From Ascidiaceihabitans sp047624005 (GTDB lineage: Bacteria > Pseudomonadota > Alphaproteobacteria > Rhodobacterales > Rhodobacteraceae), in assembly GCA_047624005.1 (NCBI GenBank), contig JBLHPE010000117.1, positions 1-8,015 of the forward strand: a DNA stretch of 8,015 nt, given 5' to 3'. The notes under the pieces were generated by a model. That model saw only the letters and a program-made list of their open reading frames with translations. It was not told the origin of the DNA and searched no databases. This document shows positions 1 to 6,168 of this stretch, piece by piece. The position numbers and the translations under genes were made by a program. Position 1 is the first letter of the stretch; each line of letters opens with the position of its first letter.

Positions 1-443
1 CGGCTTGTTATCCGGCTGCTGCTTTGGGATCGGGTGCCACAATCGTCACCAACTCACGTGAGATTGCGGCAGATGATTTCTTCCTAGGCATGTTTGAAAC
101 AGCTTTGGATGAAGGTGAAATCGTTACAGCGGTTAAGTTCCCAATCCCTGAAAAATCCAACTATCAGAAGTTTGTTCAACCTGCGTCACGCTTCGCACTT
201 GTTGGTGTCTTTGTTTCTAAAACATCTGACGGCGTTCGCGTCGCAGTGACGGGCGCATCCAATGAAGGTGTCTTTCGTTGGACTGCAGCGGAAGAGGCTT
301 TAAGTGCCAATTTCTCTGCTGACGCATTGGGCGGACTTACCGCTTCAGCGGATAACTTGATCTCTGATTTGCATGGATCACCTGAGTATCGGGCTCACCT
401 GATCAAAGTCATGACAGGCCGGGCAGTTTCTGCAGCATCCTAA
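1..443 (+). CDS. coxM: CoxM/CutM-type FAD-binding medium subunit of a molybdenum hydroxylase (carbon monoxide dehydrogenase family), 3' part only
   Basis: The reading frame is already open at the left edge (first complete codon at 3-5) and runs to TAA at 441-443, giving about 146 visible residues of a family whose members are usually near 260-300. The visible part holds the end of the FAD-binding PCMH domain (GATIVTN, then REIAADDFF) and the C-terminal CO-dehydrogenase flavoprotein domain (FETALDEGEIVTAVKFPIP, then FALVGVFV and VTGASNEGVF). It ends in the EYRAHLIKVMTGRAV tail typical of this subunit. In the family this subunit carries FAD and passes electrons from the iron-sulfur small subunit, while the Mo-cofactor large subunit does catalysis in the cytoplasm. 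The FAD-binding glycine motifs and the partner genes lie upstream, outside the window, so the substrate cannot be decided. Form II CODH-like or another xanthine-dehydrogenase-family hydroxylase are both possible. A terminator 17 bases after the stop suggests it is the last gene of its operon. Confidence 0.85.
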   Translation, partial: ACYPAAALGSGATIVTNSREIAADDFFLGMFETALDEGEIVTAVKFPIPEKSNYQKFVQPASRFALVGVFVSKTSDGVRVAVTGASNEGVFRWTAAEEALSANFSADALGGLTASADNLISDLHGSPEYRAHLIKVMTGRAVSAAS

Positions 444-460
444 GTTAAACTACTAAATAA

Positions 461-491
461 AGAGGCCTCGCATATTGTGCGGGGCCTTTCT
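461..491 (+). terminator. Intrinsic terminator after the CoxM-like gene
   Basis: The stem pairs 463-471 (AGGCCTCGC) with 479-487 (GCGGGGCCT), with one T-G pair and a 7-base loop. It is followed by TTTCT and, after a short break, TTTT. It starts about 20 bases after the stop codon. The T tract is short, but the position and the GC-rich stem fit a factor-independent terminator closing the upstream operon. Confidence 0.75.
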
Positions 492-835
492 GCGTTTTGG
501 TTTGCAAAAGATGCGCATCGGTGCGGAAACTGACGACTACTGTTACTCTGCTAAAGTAGATTTCACTTTGCTGGAGGATTGGCCAAATACGTGGATTTTT
601 AATCCTGCGGCTATCGTCAATTGGCAGTGAGTTGCGACGTCAGATGATGAGATTGATTTTATCTGCAAGGATGCCTAAATTTCTGAAAGTGTTGGGCAAA
701 AAGTAGCGCTGTGTCTGTGTCAACGATTTAAGAAGTCTTCCAAAAGATAATAGAAATCCACTCAAAACGAGCTCCTCGATTTAAACTTCCAATCACCCGC
801 TTATAGTTCCGCCCGGATCCATCCGTTGTAGCCAT
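492..835. other. Intergenic stretch without a convincing gene
   Basis: Between the terminator and the 3' end of the LysR-type gene I find no tRNA-like, repeat or insertion-sequence structure and no strong coding signal. A 39-codon open frame on the + strand (511-630, ATG to TGA) lacks a ribosome-binding site; its product would be tryptophan-rich near the end. A 35-codon frame on the - strand (835-728) begins directly after the LysR stop codon (TAG-ATG) but is not a family I recognise. A 20-codon frame lies at 644-706 (+). The stretch appears richer in A and T than the flanking genes. It may be decayed sequence or a 3' region with small RNAs, but nothing visible proves either. Confidence 0.5.
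764..778 (-). terminator. Weak candidate terminator for the LysR-type gene
   Basis: Read on the - strand, CGAG-GAG-CTCG (778-768) forms a 4-bp hairpin followed directly by TTTT (767-764), about 58 bases beyond the LysR stop codon. The stem is short. A second small inverted repeat, CGGAT-CC-ATCCG at 814-825, lies closer to the stop but has no T tract. Neither is a strong terminator. Confidence 0.2.
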
Positions 836-1735
836 CTAAGTTTGATAAGGTTCCAAGCTGGCAGCGAATGCCTCGATAAATTCCAAAGTCACTGCGGATG
901 GGCGTTTTCGCGTTGGGCGGACCAATGAAAGTCGATGCGAGATTGCCGGTGAGAATGGCCTTATCTGGATTTTATCGGGGGCGAACTTGATAGCGTCCAA
1001 TTCGCTGACAATTGCCACACCAACACCGTGCGACACCAATTCGCACGCCGCCGTAAACTGACGGGTTTCAACCAAAGCCGACAATTGCGTATTTGCATCA
1101 AGGAAGGCGTTGGCAAGGTTTTTGAAAAAGTCGCTGTCACGTCGGGTGTGAATGATTTTCTCGCCTGCGAGATCTTTTGGTGTGACTTCTTTGTGGTCTT
1201 TCAATCGATGCCCTGCTGGGAAAATGCAGACCGTGCGAACATCAATGTCCCTGCTCTCAACTGCTGAGTGCCCGCGAAAACCATCCGTAATTCCAAAGTC
1301 GAACTGCTCATCTATCATCCATTCTAGGATACGCTCGGGGCGGTCAGGTTCGATTGTGATGCTAACACCTGGGCGATCTTTCAGGAACTTTGCAACGACA
1401 GCAGGCAAGTGGCTGGTCGCAAACCCTGGCAAACATGCGATCCTGATATGGCCAGCTTTGCGTTCTGTGATGCTTTGGCTGACGTCACTGATCTGGTCCA
1501 TCAAATCAAGAACGCGTTGGATGTCGGACTGTAAAAATCGAACCTCTTGTGTCGGGACCAGTTGGCCATTTCGACGGTCAAATAATGCGAACCCTAGTGT
1601 ATTCCCAAGATCTGCAAGCAGTCGGCTGACAGCTGGTTGACTGATTCCCAATTCTTTGGCCGCGCGTGTCACAGAACTGTGTTGAATCACTGCCATAAGG
1701 GCCTCGAACTGCCGCAATCTTAATTTCTGCTTCAT
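836..1735 (-). CDS. LysR-type transcriptional regulator, divergent from the ugp operon
   Basis: This is a 299-residue protein, the normal length for the LysR family. Residues about 5-62 form the winged helix-turn-helix: SSVTRAAKELGISQPAVSRL places the recognition helix near 32-42, followed by the typical LGFALFDRR wing and PTQ. A linker helix (about 65-90) leads to a periplasmic-binding-protein-like effector domain (about 93-295), with RIACLPGF opening the first lobe and VSHGVGVAIVSE in the hinge region. The start ATG at 1735-1733 is the first in-frame start that keeps the full HTH; the upstream GGAC is only a modest ribosome-binding site. LysR proteins usually act as tetramers that repress their own gene and activate a divergent target on binding a small ligand. 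Here the divergent target is the ugp transporter, so it is the obvious candidate regulator. The ligand is unknown, and I do not recognise a named subfamily beyond resemblance to opine/amino-acid-type LysR regulators. Confidence 0.93.
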   Translation of the reverse strand: MKQKLRLRQFEALMAVIQHSSVTRAAKELGISQPAVSRLLADLGNTLGFALFDRRNGQLVPTQEVRFLQSDIQRVLDLMDQISDVSQSITERKAGHIRIACLPGFATSHLPAVVAKFLKDRPGVSITIEPDRPERILEWMIDEQFDFGITDGFRGHSAVESRDIDVRTVCIFPAGHRLKDHKEVTPKDLAGEKIIHTRRDSDFFKNLANAFLDANTQLSALVETRQFTAACELVSHGVGVAIVSELDAIKFAPDKIQIRPFSPAISHRLSLVRPTRKRPSAVTLEFIEAFAASLEPYQT

Positions 1736-1765
1736 GTTTTAAGGTCCAATCAACGCAATGAAACA

Positions 1766-1793
1766 CTTATAACCTTATGTTATATTTTTTCAA
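1766..1793 (-). promoter_or_regulatory. Predicted sigma-70-like promoter of the LysR-type gene
   Basis: Read on the - strand, TTGAAA (1793-1788) and TATAAG (1771-1766) are separated by 16 bases, close to consensus for both boxes. Transcription would start near 1758-1760, leaving a leader of roughly 25 bases before the ATG at 1735. The inverted repeat at 1768-1784 overlaps the -10 box and the spacer, the expected arrangement for autorepression. Confidence 0.55.
1768..1784. promoter_or_regulatory. Candidate LysR operator (perfect inverted repeat with T-N11-A geometry)
   Basis: TATAAC-CTTAT-GTTATA is a perfect 6-bp inverted repeat with a 5-base centre. T1770 and A1782 are separated by 11 bases, the T-N11-A core of LysR boxes. 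It lies inside the divergent intergenic region, over the regulator's own predicted promoter. Its centre is about 64 bases upstream of the start predicted for ugpB transcription, matching the usual position of a LysR recognition site. Binding is inferred, not shown. Confidence 0.55.
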
Positions 1794-1805
1794 TATTTTG
1801 CGGCC

Positions 1806-1833
1806 TTGCATTATGAGAATTGGAGTGTATCGT
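1806..1833 (+). promoter_or_regulatory. Tentative promoter of the ugp operon
   Basis: TTGCAT (1806-1811) and TATCGT (1828-1833) are 16 bases apart, predicting a start near 1840. The -10 box is poor, as expected for a promoter that needs an activator. The call rests mainly on its spacing from the operator at 1768-1784; the boxes alone would not convince. Confidence 0.3.
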
Positions 1834-1885
1834 TTTGAACAATTGCTACCGATGCGGGTCTATGCACAAAGCATCAAATGAAAAC

Positions 1886-1900
1886 GCACCGAAACGGTGC
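1886..1900 (+). promoter_or_regulatory. Stem-loop in the ugpB leader, next to the ribosome-binding site
   Basis: GCACCG-AAA-CGGTGC is a perfect 6-bp, GC-rich hairpin with a three-base loop, ending three bases before the ugpB Shine-Dalgarno sequence. An upstream segment, ATGCAC at 1862-1867, can pair with GTGCAT at 1897-1902, which would exclude this hairpin. The two folds could compete, although neither covers the Shine-Dalgarno core. Confidence 0.4.
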
Positions 1901-1902
1901 AT

Positions 1903-1910
1903 GGGAGGAA
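1903..1910 (+). promoter_or_regulatory. Ribosome-binding site of ugpB
   Basis: GGGAGGAA lies immediately upstream of ATG 1913. It fixes the start there and not at the in-frame TTG at 1820, because the extra 31 residues would be Cys-rich and would hide a normal signal peptide. Confidence 0.85.
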
Positions 1911-1912
1911 TA

Positions 1913-3223
1913 ATGAAAAAATCTTTGATCGGCGCACTTGCGCTATCCACAATGCTGACGCCAGTGGCGGCGATGGCAGAAACCGAAGTCCAATTTTGGC
2001 ACGCGTTTACGGGCCGTTTGGGGGAATTGGTTAAAGTCCAAGTCGCCGACTTTAACGCGAGTCAAAGCGACTATACAGTTATTGAAAGTCATAAGGGCAA
2101 CTATTCCGAGACTTTGAATGCAGGTATCGCGGCATTCCGCGCGGGTGAGCAACCGCAAATTTTGATGGTTTTCGAAGTTGGTACAGCCACGATGATGGCA
2201 GCTGGCGGCGCTGTGCGCCCGATGCACGAAGTGATGGCCCAAAGTGGGGCCACGTTTAACCCGGATTCATATATCGGTTCGGTCAAAGGGTATTACACAA
2301 CTACAGATGGCGACATGCTGTCCCTACCATTTAATGCCTCCACGCCTGTTTTGTGGGTGAACCGCGATGCGATGGCGGCTGCGGGCGTTGATCCTGACAC
2401 GGATCTGTCCACATGGCAGAAAGTTGACGAGACGCTGGATGCGTTGAAAGCTGGCGGCGAAGAATGCCCGCTTGTGACCGCATGGCAAAGCTGGATTCAC
2501 CTCGAGAACTTCTCAGCTTATCACGACGTGCCGTTTGCGTCGAAAGACAATGGATTCGCCGGCGTTGATACTGAATTGATGTTGAACGGCGAAGCACAAG
2601 TGGCTCACCTGACGGCTATGGGTCAGTGGGCAAAGGACGGTAAGTTCATCTATACAGGTCGTCGTAATGAAGGTGGCGCAAACTTCCGCGCTGGTGATTG
2701 CGCGCTGTTTACTGAAAGCTCCGCTGGTTATGCTGGCATCAGTTCAGAAGCTGAGTTTGAATTTGACGTACGTCCACTTCCGTATTGGGAAGGCGTTGGA
2801 AATTCACCGCAAAACACCATCATTGGCGGTGCATCTTTGTGGGTCATGGAAGGGCATGAGGACGCAGAATACAATGGTGCAGGCGAATTCCTAAGCTACT
2901 TGTCCTCATCCGATGTTCAAGCTGCTTGGCACCAGAACACAGGCTACTTGCCAATCACATCTGAAGCTGGTGAAGCCACGCGCGCTGCAGGGTTTTACGA
3001 TGAAAACCCAGGCACAGACATTGCTGTGATCCAGATGACAGCGAAAGAGCCAACAGCGAATTCCAAAGGTTTGCGTCTTGGGTCCTTCGATCAAATCCGT
3101 GGTATCATCGATGAAGAACTCGAAGGTATCTGGTCTGGCGATAAGACAGCCCAAGAAGCCATGGACAGCGCCAAAGAGCGCGGCGATGCCTTGCTGCGCC
3201 GTTTTGAACAAGCCAACGGCTAA
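1913..3223 (+). CDS. ugpB: sn-glycerol-3-phosphate / glycerophosphodiester ABC transporter, periplasmic binding protein UgpB
   Basis: This 436-residue protein matches the usual length of UgpB (E. coli about 438). Residues 1-22 are a Sec signal peptide (KK, a hydrophobic core, then AMA before E23), placing it in the periplasm, where it captures glycerol-3-phosphate and related glycerophosphodiesters for the UgpAE channel. From memory of E. coli UgpB the similarity is strong throughout: FWHAFTG (28-34), KGNY (61-64), FEVGTATMMA (87-96), PFNASTPVLW (139-148), AWQSWIHLENFSA (190-202), IIGGASLWVM (303-312), TGYLPIT (343-349), and KGLRLG through ELE near 385-404. Residues Y64, E88, S143, S269, G306, Y345 and R396 line up with the glycerol-3-phosphate contacts I recall for E. 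coli UgpB, so substrate type looks retained. It is the first gene of ugpBAEC and is separated from ugpA by a strong stem-loop, consistent with higher expression of the binding protein. Confidence 0.96.
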   Translation: MKKSLIGALALSTMLTPVAAMAETEVQFWHAFTGRLGELVKVQVADFNASQSDYTVIESHKGNYSETLNAGIAAFRAGEQPQILMVFEVGTATMMAAGGAVRPMHEVMAQSGATFNPDSYIGSVKGYYTTTDGDMLSLPFNASTPVLWVNRDAMAAAGVDPDTDLSTWQKVDETLDALKAGGEECPLVTAWQSWIHLENFSAYHDVPFASKDNGFAGVDTELMLNGEAQVAHLTAMGQWAKDGKFIYTGRRNEGGANFRAGDCALFTESSAGYAGISSEAEFEFDVRPLPYWEGVGNSPQNTIIGGASLWVMEGHEDAEYNGAGEFLSYLSSSDVQAAWHQNTGYLPITSEAGEATRAAGFYDENPGTDIAVIQMTAKEPTANSKGLRLGSFDQIRGIIDEELEGIWSGDKTAQEAMDSAKERGDALLRRFEQANG

Positions 3224-3231
3224 GCACTAAT

Positions 3232-3264
3232 AAAGCGGGCCCAGTTTTGGGCCTGCTTTTCTTT
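3232..3264 (+). terminator. Intra-operon stem-loop between ugpB and ugpA (partial terminator)
   Basis: AAAGCGGGCCC (3232-3242) pairs with GGGCCTGCTTT (3249-3259) over 11 positions with a single G-T pair and a 6-base loop, followed by a T-rich TCTTT. It begins nine bases after the ugpB stop. The 31 bases between it and the ugpA start leave no room for a good separate promoter, so the downstream genes probably depend on read-through. The hairpin would also protect the ugpB transcript from 3' decay. Confidence 0.8.
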
Positions 3265-3281
3265 GACGATCTTGTGTGGGT

Positions 3282-3287
3282 GGAGGG
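3282..3287 (+). promoter_or_regulatory. Ribosome-binding site of ugpA
   Basis: GGAGGG sits eight bases before ATG 3296. This selects that start over the in-frame TTG at 3263, which lies inside the T tract of the preceding stem-loop. Confidence 0.8.
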
Positions 3288-3295
3288 CTATATAC

Positions 3296-4177
3296 ATGGA
3301 AAAACGCGTCACGTTTCGCGGCTGGTTGCTGCCCTTGTTGCTTATCGCACCACAGGTCATCATCTCGATGGTTTTCTTTTTCTACCCAGCAGGCCAAGCG
3401 GTCTGGCAATCTCTTTTTGTCGCTGATCCTTTTGGCCTATCATCTCAATATGTCGGTCTGAGCAATTTTGAATTCCTGCTAAGCGACAGATTTTACCGCG
3501 CGTCTTTTGTGACGACGGGGGTCTTTTCAATACTTGTCACGCTATGCTCGATGATCCCGGCGCTGTTTTTGGCTGTAATGGCGGATCGGTTGATCAAAGG
3601 GTCTGGCGTTTATCGCACCATGCTTATTTGGCCCTATGCTGTGGCCCCCGCAATTGCTGGCGTCCTTTGGTTGTTCATGTTCAACACTCGCGTCGGCGTT
3701 GTGTCATGGTATTTGGGCAATCTTGGATATGACTGGAACCACGTGCTGAACGGCGGGGAGGCGATGGGCCTTGTTGTTGTTGCCTCGGCTTGGGGTCGTA
3801 TCAGCTATAACTTCCTATTCTTCTTTGCAGCACTCCAATCGATACCGCGCTCAGTTATTGAGGCCGCAGCGATAGACGGCGCACATTTCTGGAAACGGTT
3901 CTGGACAATTGTGCTGCCACTGCTCTCGCCCACAACGTTCTTCTTGTTGGTTGTCAACGTCGTCTATTCCTTCTTTGAAACCTTCGGCGTTATCCACACG
4001 ATTACGTCTGGCGGTCCACAACAATCCACGACGGTGCTGGTCTACAAGGTCTTCTCGGATGGGTTTGTTGGCCAAGACCTTGGTTCGTCCTCTGCACAAT
4101 CTGTGATCTTACTGTTCATCGTTGGTCTGCTAACCATCGTCCAATTCAAGTTTGTTGAGAAAAGGGTGCATTACTGA
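3296..4177 (+). CDS. ugpA: sn-glycerol-3-phosphate ABC transporter permease UgpA
   Basis: This 293-residue inner-membrane protein is close in length to E. coli UgpA (295). Hydrophobic segments at about 10-31, 71-96, 108-129, 157-180, 205-227 and 268-284 fit the six helices of a MalF/UgpA-type binding-protein-dependent permease. The EAA loop is intact at 189-208 (EAAAIDG, then IVLP); this cytoplasmic helix docks on the ATPase UgpC. The N-terminal AP and FFYP segment and the later TSGGPQQSTTVLVY stretch are typical of the sugar/glycerol-phosphate permease family. With UgpE it forms the heterodimeric channel that receives substrate from UgpB. Its stop codon TGA overlaps the ugpE start by one base (TGATG), indicating translational coupling. 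A related sugar permease would look similar; the assignment to UgpA rests mainly on the linked ugpB. Confidence 0.95.
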   Translation: MEKRVTFRGWLLPLLLIAPQVIISMVFFFYPAGQAVWQSLFVADPFGLSSQYVGLSNFEFLLSDRFYRASFVTTGVFSILVTLCSMIPALFLAVMADRLIKGSGVYRTMLIWPYAVAPAIAGVLWLFMFNTRVGVVSWYLGNLGYDWNHVLNGGEAMGLVVVASAWGRISYNFLFFFAALQSIPRSVIEAAAIDGAHFWKRFWTIVLPLLSPTTFFLLVVNVVYSFFETFGVIHTITSGGPQQSTTVLVYKVFSDGFVGQDLGSSSAQSVILLFIVGLLTIVQFKFVEKRVHY

Positions 4178-5034
4178 TGGCCCAAGAAATACATGGCATG
4201 GTCGAAAAGCGGGGGGCAGGTCTTTGGCTGACACACGTTGTTATGATCCTTGGCGTTCTGATCATCTTCTTTCCAATCTGGCTTGCCTTTGTCGCGTCTA
4301 CAGTTACGCAGCCGGAAATCGTGAAACCGCCGATGCCACTTTGGCCCGGTGGACACTTCATTGAAAATTATTCCAAGGCGTTGTTTTCTGGGGTAAACGT
4401 TCCGGTAACGACGATGCTGTTCAACAGTCTTGTGATGGCGATTGGCATTGCAGTGGGCAAGATTGTGATTTCTCTGCTATCCGCCTTCGCGATTGTCTAT
4501 TTTCGCTTTCCAGGTCGCAATATCTTTTTCTGGATGATCTTCCTGACGCTGATGCTGCCCGTTGAAGTGCGTATTGTCCCAACCTACGAAGTTGTCGCTG
4601 GTTTTGGCATGCTCAACAGCTACGGCGGTTTGATTTTCCCACTGATCGCATCAGCAACGGCGACATTCCTGTTCCGACAGTTCTTCCTAACAATCCCAGA
4701 TGAACTTGCAGAAGCTGCCCGCGTAGATGGCGCGTCACCGATGCGCTTTTTCTGGGATATCGTCGTTCCGATGAGCCGTACAAACGTGGCGGCCCTGTTT
4801 GTGATCCTCTTTATTTACGGCTGGAACCAATACCTTTGGCCGCTACTCATCACCACCGATCCCGAAATGAACACGATCGTCATGGGTATCAAACAGATGT
4901 TTCCATCAGGTGATGACGTGGCCGAATGGCCGGTGATTATGGCGACTTCGATCCTTGCGATGATCCCTCCAGTGATCGTCGTGGTCAGTATGCAACGGCT
5001 GTTTATTCGCGGCCTTGTCGATAGCGAGAAATAA
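4177..5034 (+). CDS. ugpE: sn-glycerol-3-phosphate ABC transporter permease UgpE
   Basis: This 285-residue inner-membrane protein (E. coli UgpE about 281) is the MalG-type partner of UgpA. Hydrophobic segments lie near 16-42, 80-107, 116-136, 149-168, 204-223 and 252-271. The EAA loop for ATPase contact is intact at 179-198 (EAARVDG, then IVVP). LPVEVRIVP (127-135) and the C-terminal QRLFIRGLVDSEK ending are characteristic of the family. The start ATG shares its A with the ugpA TGA; an AAAGGG about ten bases upstream can serve as the ribosome-binding site. An in-frame ATG seven codons later (4198) lacks a comparable site. The ugpC gene follows two bases after the stop, so ugpA, ugpE and ugpC form a tight translational block that keeps subunit amounts balanced. 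Confidence 0.95.
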   Translation: MAQEIHGMVEKRGAGLWLTHVVMILGVLIIFFPIWLAFVASTVTQPEIVKPPMPLWPGGHFIENYSKALFSGVNVPVTTMLFNSLVMAIGIAVGKIVISLLSAFAIVYFRFPGRNIFFWMIFLTLMLPVEVRIVPTYEVVAGFGMLNSYGGLIFPLIASATATFLFRQFFLTIPDELAEAARVDGASPMRFFWDIVVPMSRTNVAALFVILFIYGWNQYLWPLLITTDPEMNTIVMGIKQMFPSGDDVAEWPVIMATSILAMIPPVIVVVSMQRLFIRGLVDSEK

Positions 5035-5036
5035 AT

Positions 5037-6092
5037 ATGGCTACGGTTTCCCTTTTAGACGTCAAGAAAAGCTTCGGCCCAACAGACGTGATCCACGGTA
5101 TTACCACTGATATCGCTGATGGTGAGTTCATCGTGATTGTTGGCCCATCGGGCTGCGGTAAATCCACATTACTGCGCATGGTCGCTGGATTGGAGTCCGT
5201 TTCGGCAGGCGAGGTACATATCGGTGGCGAACGTGCCAATGATAAAGAACCGATGGACCGCGATATCGCGATGGTGTTCCAAAACTACGCGCTTTATCCG
5301 CATATGTCCGTGCGTCAAAACATGGGTTACGGGTTAAAGATTGCAAAGCTCCCCAAGGACGAGATCAACGCTAAAGTTGTTGAGGCAGCTAAGCTGTTGC
5401 AACTTGAGCCTTTGCTAGATCGCAAGCCCAAACAACTGTCCGGTGGTCAACGCCAGCGCGTTGCGATGGGCCGAGCGATTGTGCGCGAACCGGCTGTGTT
5501 TTTGTTTGATGAACCGCTGTCGAATTTGGACGCTAAACTTCGTGTGCAGATGCGGCTTGAGATAAAAGAGCTTCAATCCAAACTGGGCATAACATCGCTT
5601 TACGTAACCCACGATCAGGTCGAAGCGATGACAATGGCGGACCGTATGATTGTAATGAACGCGGGCATCGCCGAACAAATTGGCACCCCGCTCGAAGTTT
5701 ATGAGACGCCCCGTACTTTGTTTGCCGCACAGTTTATTGGCAGTCCCTCTATGAACGTCGTGGATGCACAAGTGAAGGGCGGGACAGTCTTCTTGGGCGA
5801 TCAACCTGTTGCAGCCGCAATGGGGGCTGAGGGGCCTGTCAAATTGGGTGTCCGACCGGAGCATCTGGTTCTTGATGACGATGGTCCGATCCAGATGAAA
5901 GTTAAAATGGCTGAACCACTGGGGGCCAACACGCTTTTGCATGGAGTCCTTGCTGGCACGACAGAAAGTTTCACGGTCAGCTTGCAAGGTGTGCACTTAT
6001 TGTCAGCTGACAATATGGATCTAAGCTTTAGCGTCCAAGCTGGCAAAGCGCATCTTTTCGATGCGGATACAGGGCTTAGACGAACTGATTAG
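5037..6092 (+). CDS. ugpC: sn-glycerol-3-phosphate ABC transporter ATP-binding protein UgpC
   Basis: This 351-residue cytoplasmic ATPase (E. coli UgpC 356) belongs to the MalK/UgpC group. The catalytic set is complete: Walker A GPSGCGKST (36-44), Q-loop Q82, signature LSGGQ (134-138), Walker B VFLFDE (154-159), D-loop SNLD (162-165) and switch histidine H192. The domain continues to GSPSMN and is followed from about residue 235 by the regulatory TOBE/OB-fold domain (LGVRPEHL, EPLGANTLLHG, HLFDADTG at the end). ATPase dimers power uptake through UgpAE. In E. coli the C-terminal domain takes part in inhibition by internal phosphate; whether that holds here is inference. The start lies two bases after the ugpE stop, with only a weak GAGAA as ribosome-binding site, so translation probably relies on coupling. 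MalK-type proteins can serve several importers, so the gene name depends on operon context. Confidence 0.95.
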   Translation: MATVSLLDVKKSFGPTDVIHGITTDIADGEFIVIVGPSGCGKSTLLRMVAGLESVSAGEVHIGGERANDKEPMDRDIAMVFQNYALYPHMSVRQNMGYGLKIAKLPKDEINAKVVEAAKLLQLEPLLDRKPKQLSGGQRQRVAMGRAIVREPAVFLFDEPLSNLDAKLRVQMRLEIKELQSKLGITSLYVTHDQVEAMTMADRMIVMNAGIAEQIGTPLEVYETPRTLFAAQFIGSPSMNVVDAQVKGGTVFLGDQPVAAAMGAEGPVKLGVRPEHLVLDDDGPIQMKVKMAEPLGANTLLHGVLAGTTESFTVSLQGVHLLSADNMDLSFSVQAGKAHLFDADTGLRRTD

Positions 6093-6125
6093 CATGTGTT
6101 TTACAACGCCTTAGTCGGGATGTAG

Positions 6126-6157
6126 CTGGGGAAGCAAATCCTCCCCAGTCGATTTTT
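6126..6157 (+). terminator. Terminator of the ugp operon, between convergent genes
   Basis: CTGGGGA (6126-6132) pairs with TCCCCAG (6142-6148) around a nine-base loop, followed by TCGA and TTTTT (6153-6157). On the opposite strand the hairpin is present but lacks a T tract, so it favours termination of ugpC transcripts. It may still mark the 3' end of the convergent cpdB transcript, whose stop is 21 bases away. Confidence 0.7.
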
Positions 6158-6168
6158 ACACGTAACTT

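Noticed and set aside
511..630. 39-codon frame after the CoxM terminator as a small gene
   Set aside because: There is no Shine-Dalgarno sequence, no promoter and no recognisable motif. It is mentioned under the gap but not supported as a gene.
814..825. CGGAT-CC-ATCCG inverted repeat as the LysR-gene terminator
   Set aside because: The two-base loop is too tight for a full stem and there is no T tract on the - strand.
444..835. tRNA gene or insertion-sequence remnant in the gap
   Set aside because: I found no T-arm or acceptor-stem pattern, no terminal inverted repeats and no transposase-like translation.
1152..1640. 162-codon open frame on the + strand
   Set aside because: It is antisense to the LysR-type gene, has low-complexity Ser/Arg composition and no ribosome-binding site.
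1820..1912. N-terminal extension of ugpB from the in-frame TTG at 1820
   Set aside because: It lacks a ribosome-binding site, adds a Cys-rich stretch before a clean signal peptide, and would overlap the predicted promoter. ATG 1913 has GGGAGGAA in front of it.
3263..3295. N-terminal extension of ugpA from TTG at 3263, or a promoter formed by TTGACG (3263-3268) and TATATA (3289-3294)
   Set aside because: The TTG lies in the T tract of the stem-loop and has no ribosome-binding site. The two boxes are 20 bases apart and abut the start codon, so transcription would begin inside the gene.
5415..5996. 193-codon open frame on the - strand
   Set aside because: It lies entirely antisense to ugpC, whose motifs are complete. 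Its translation is His/Cys/Arg-rich with no recognisable domain, as expected of a shadow frame.
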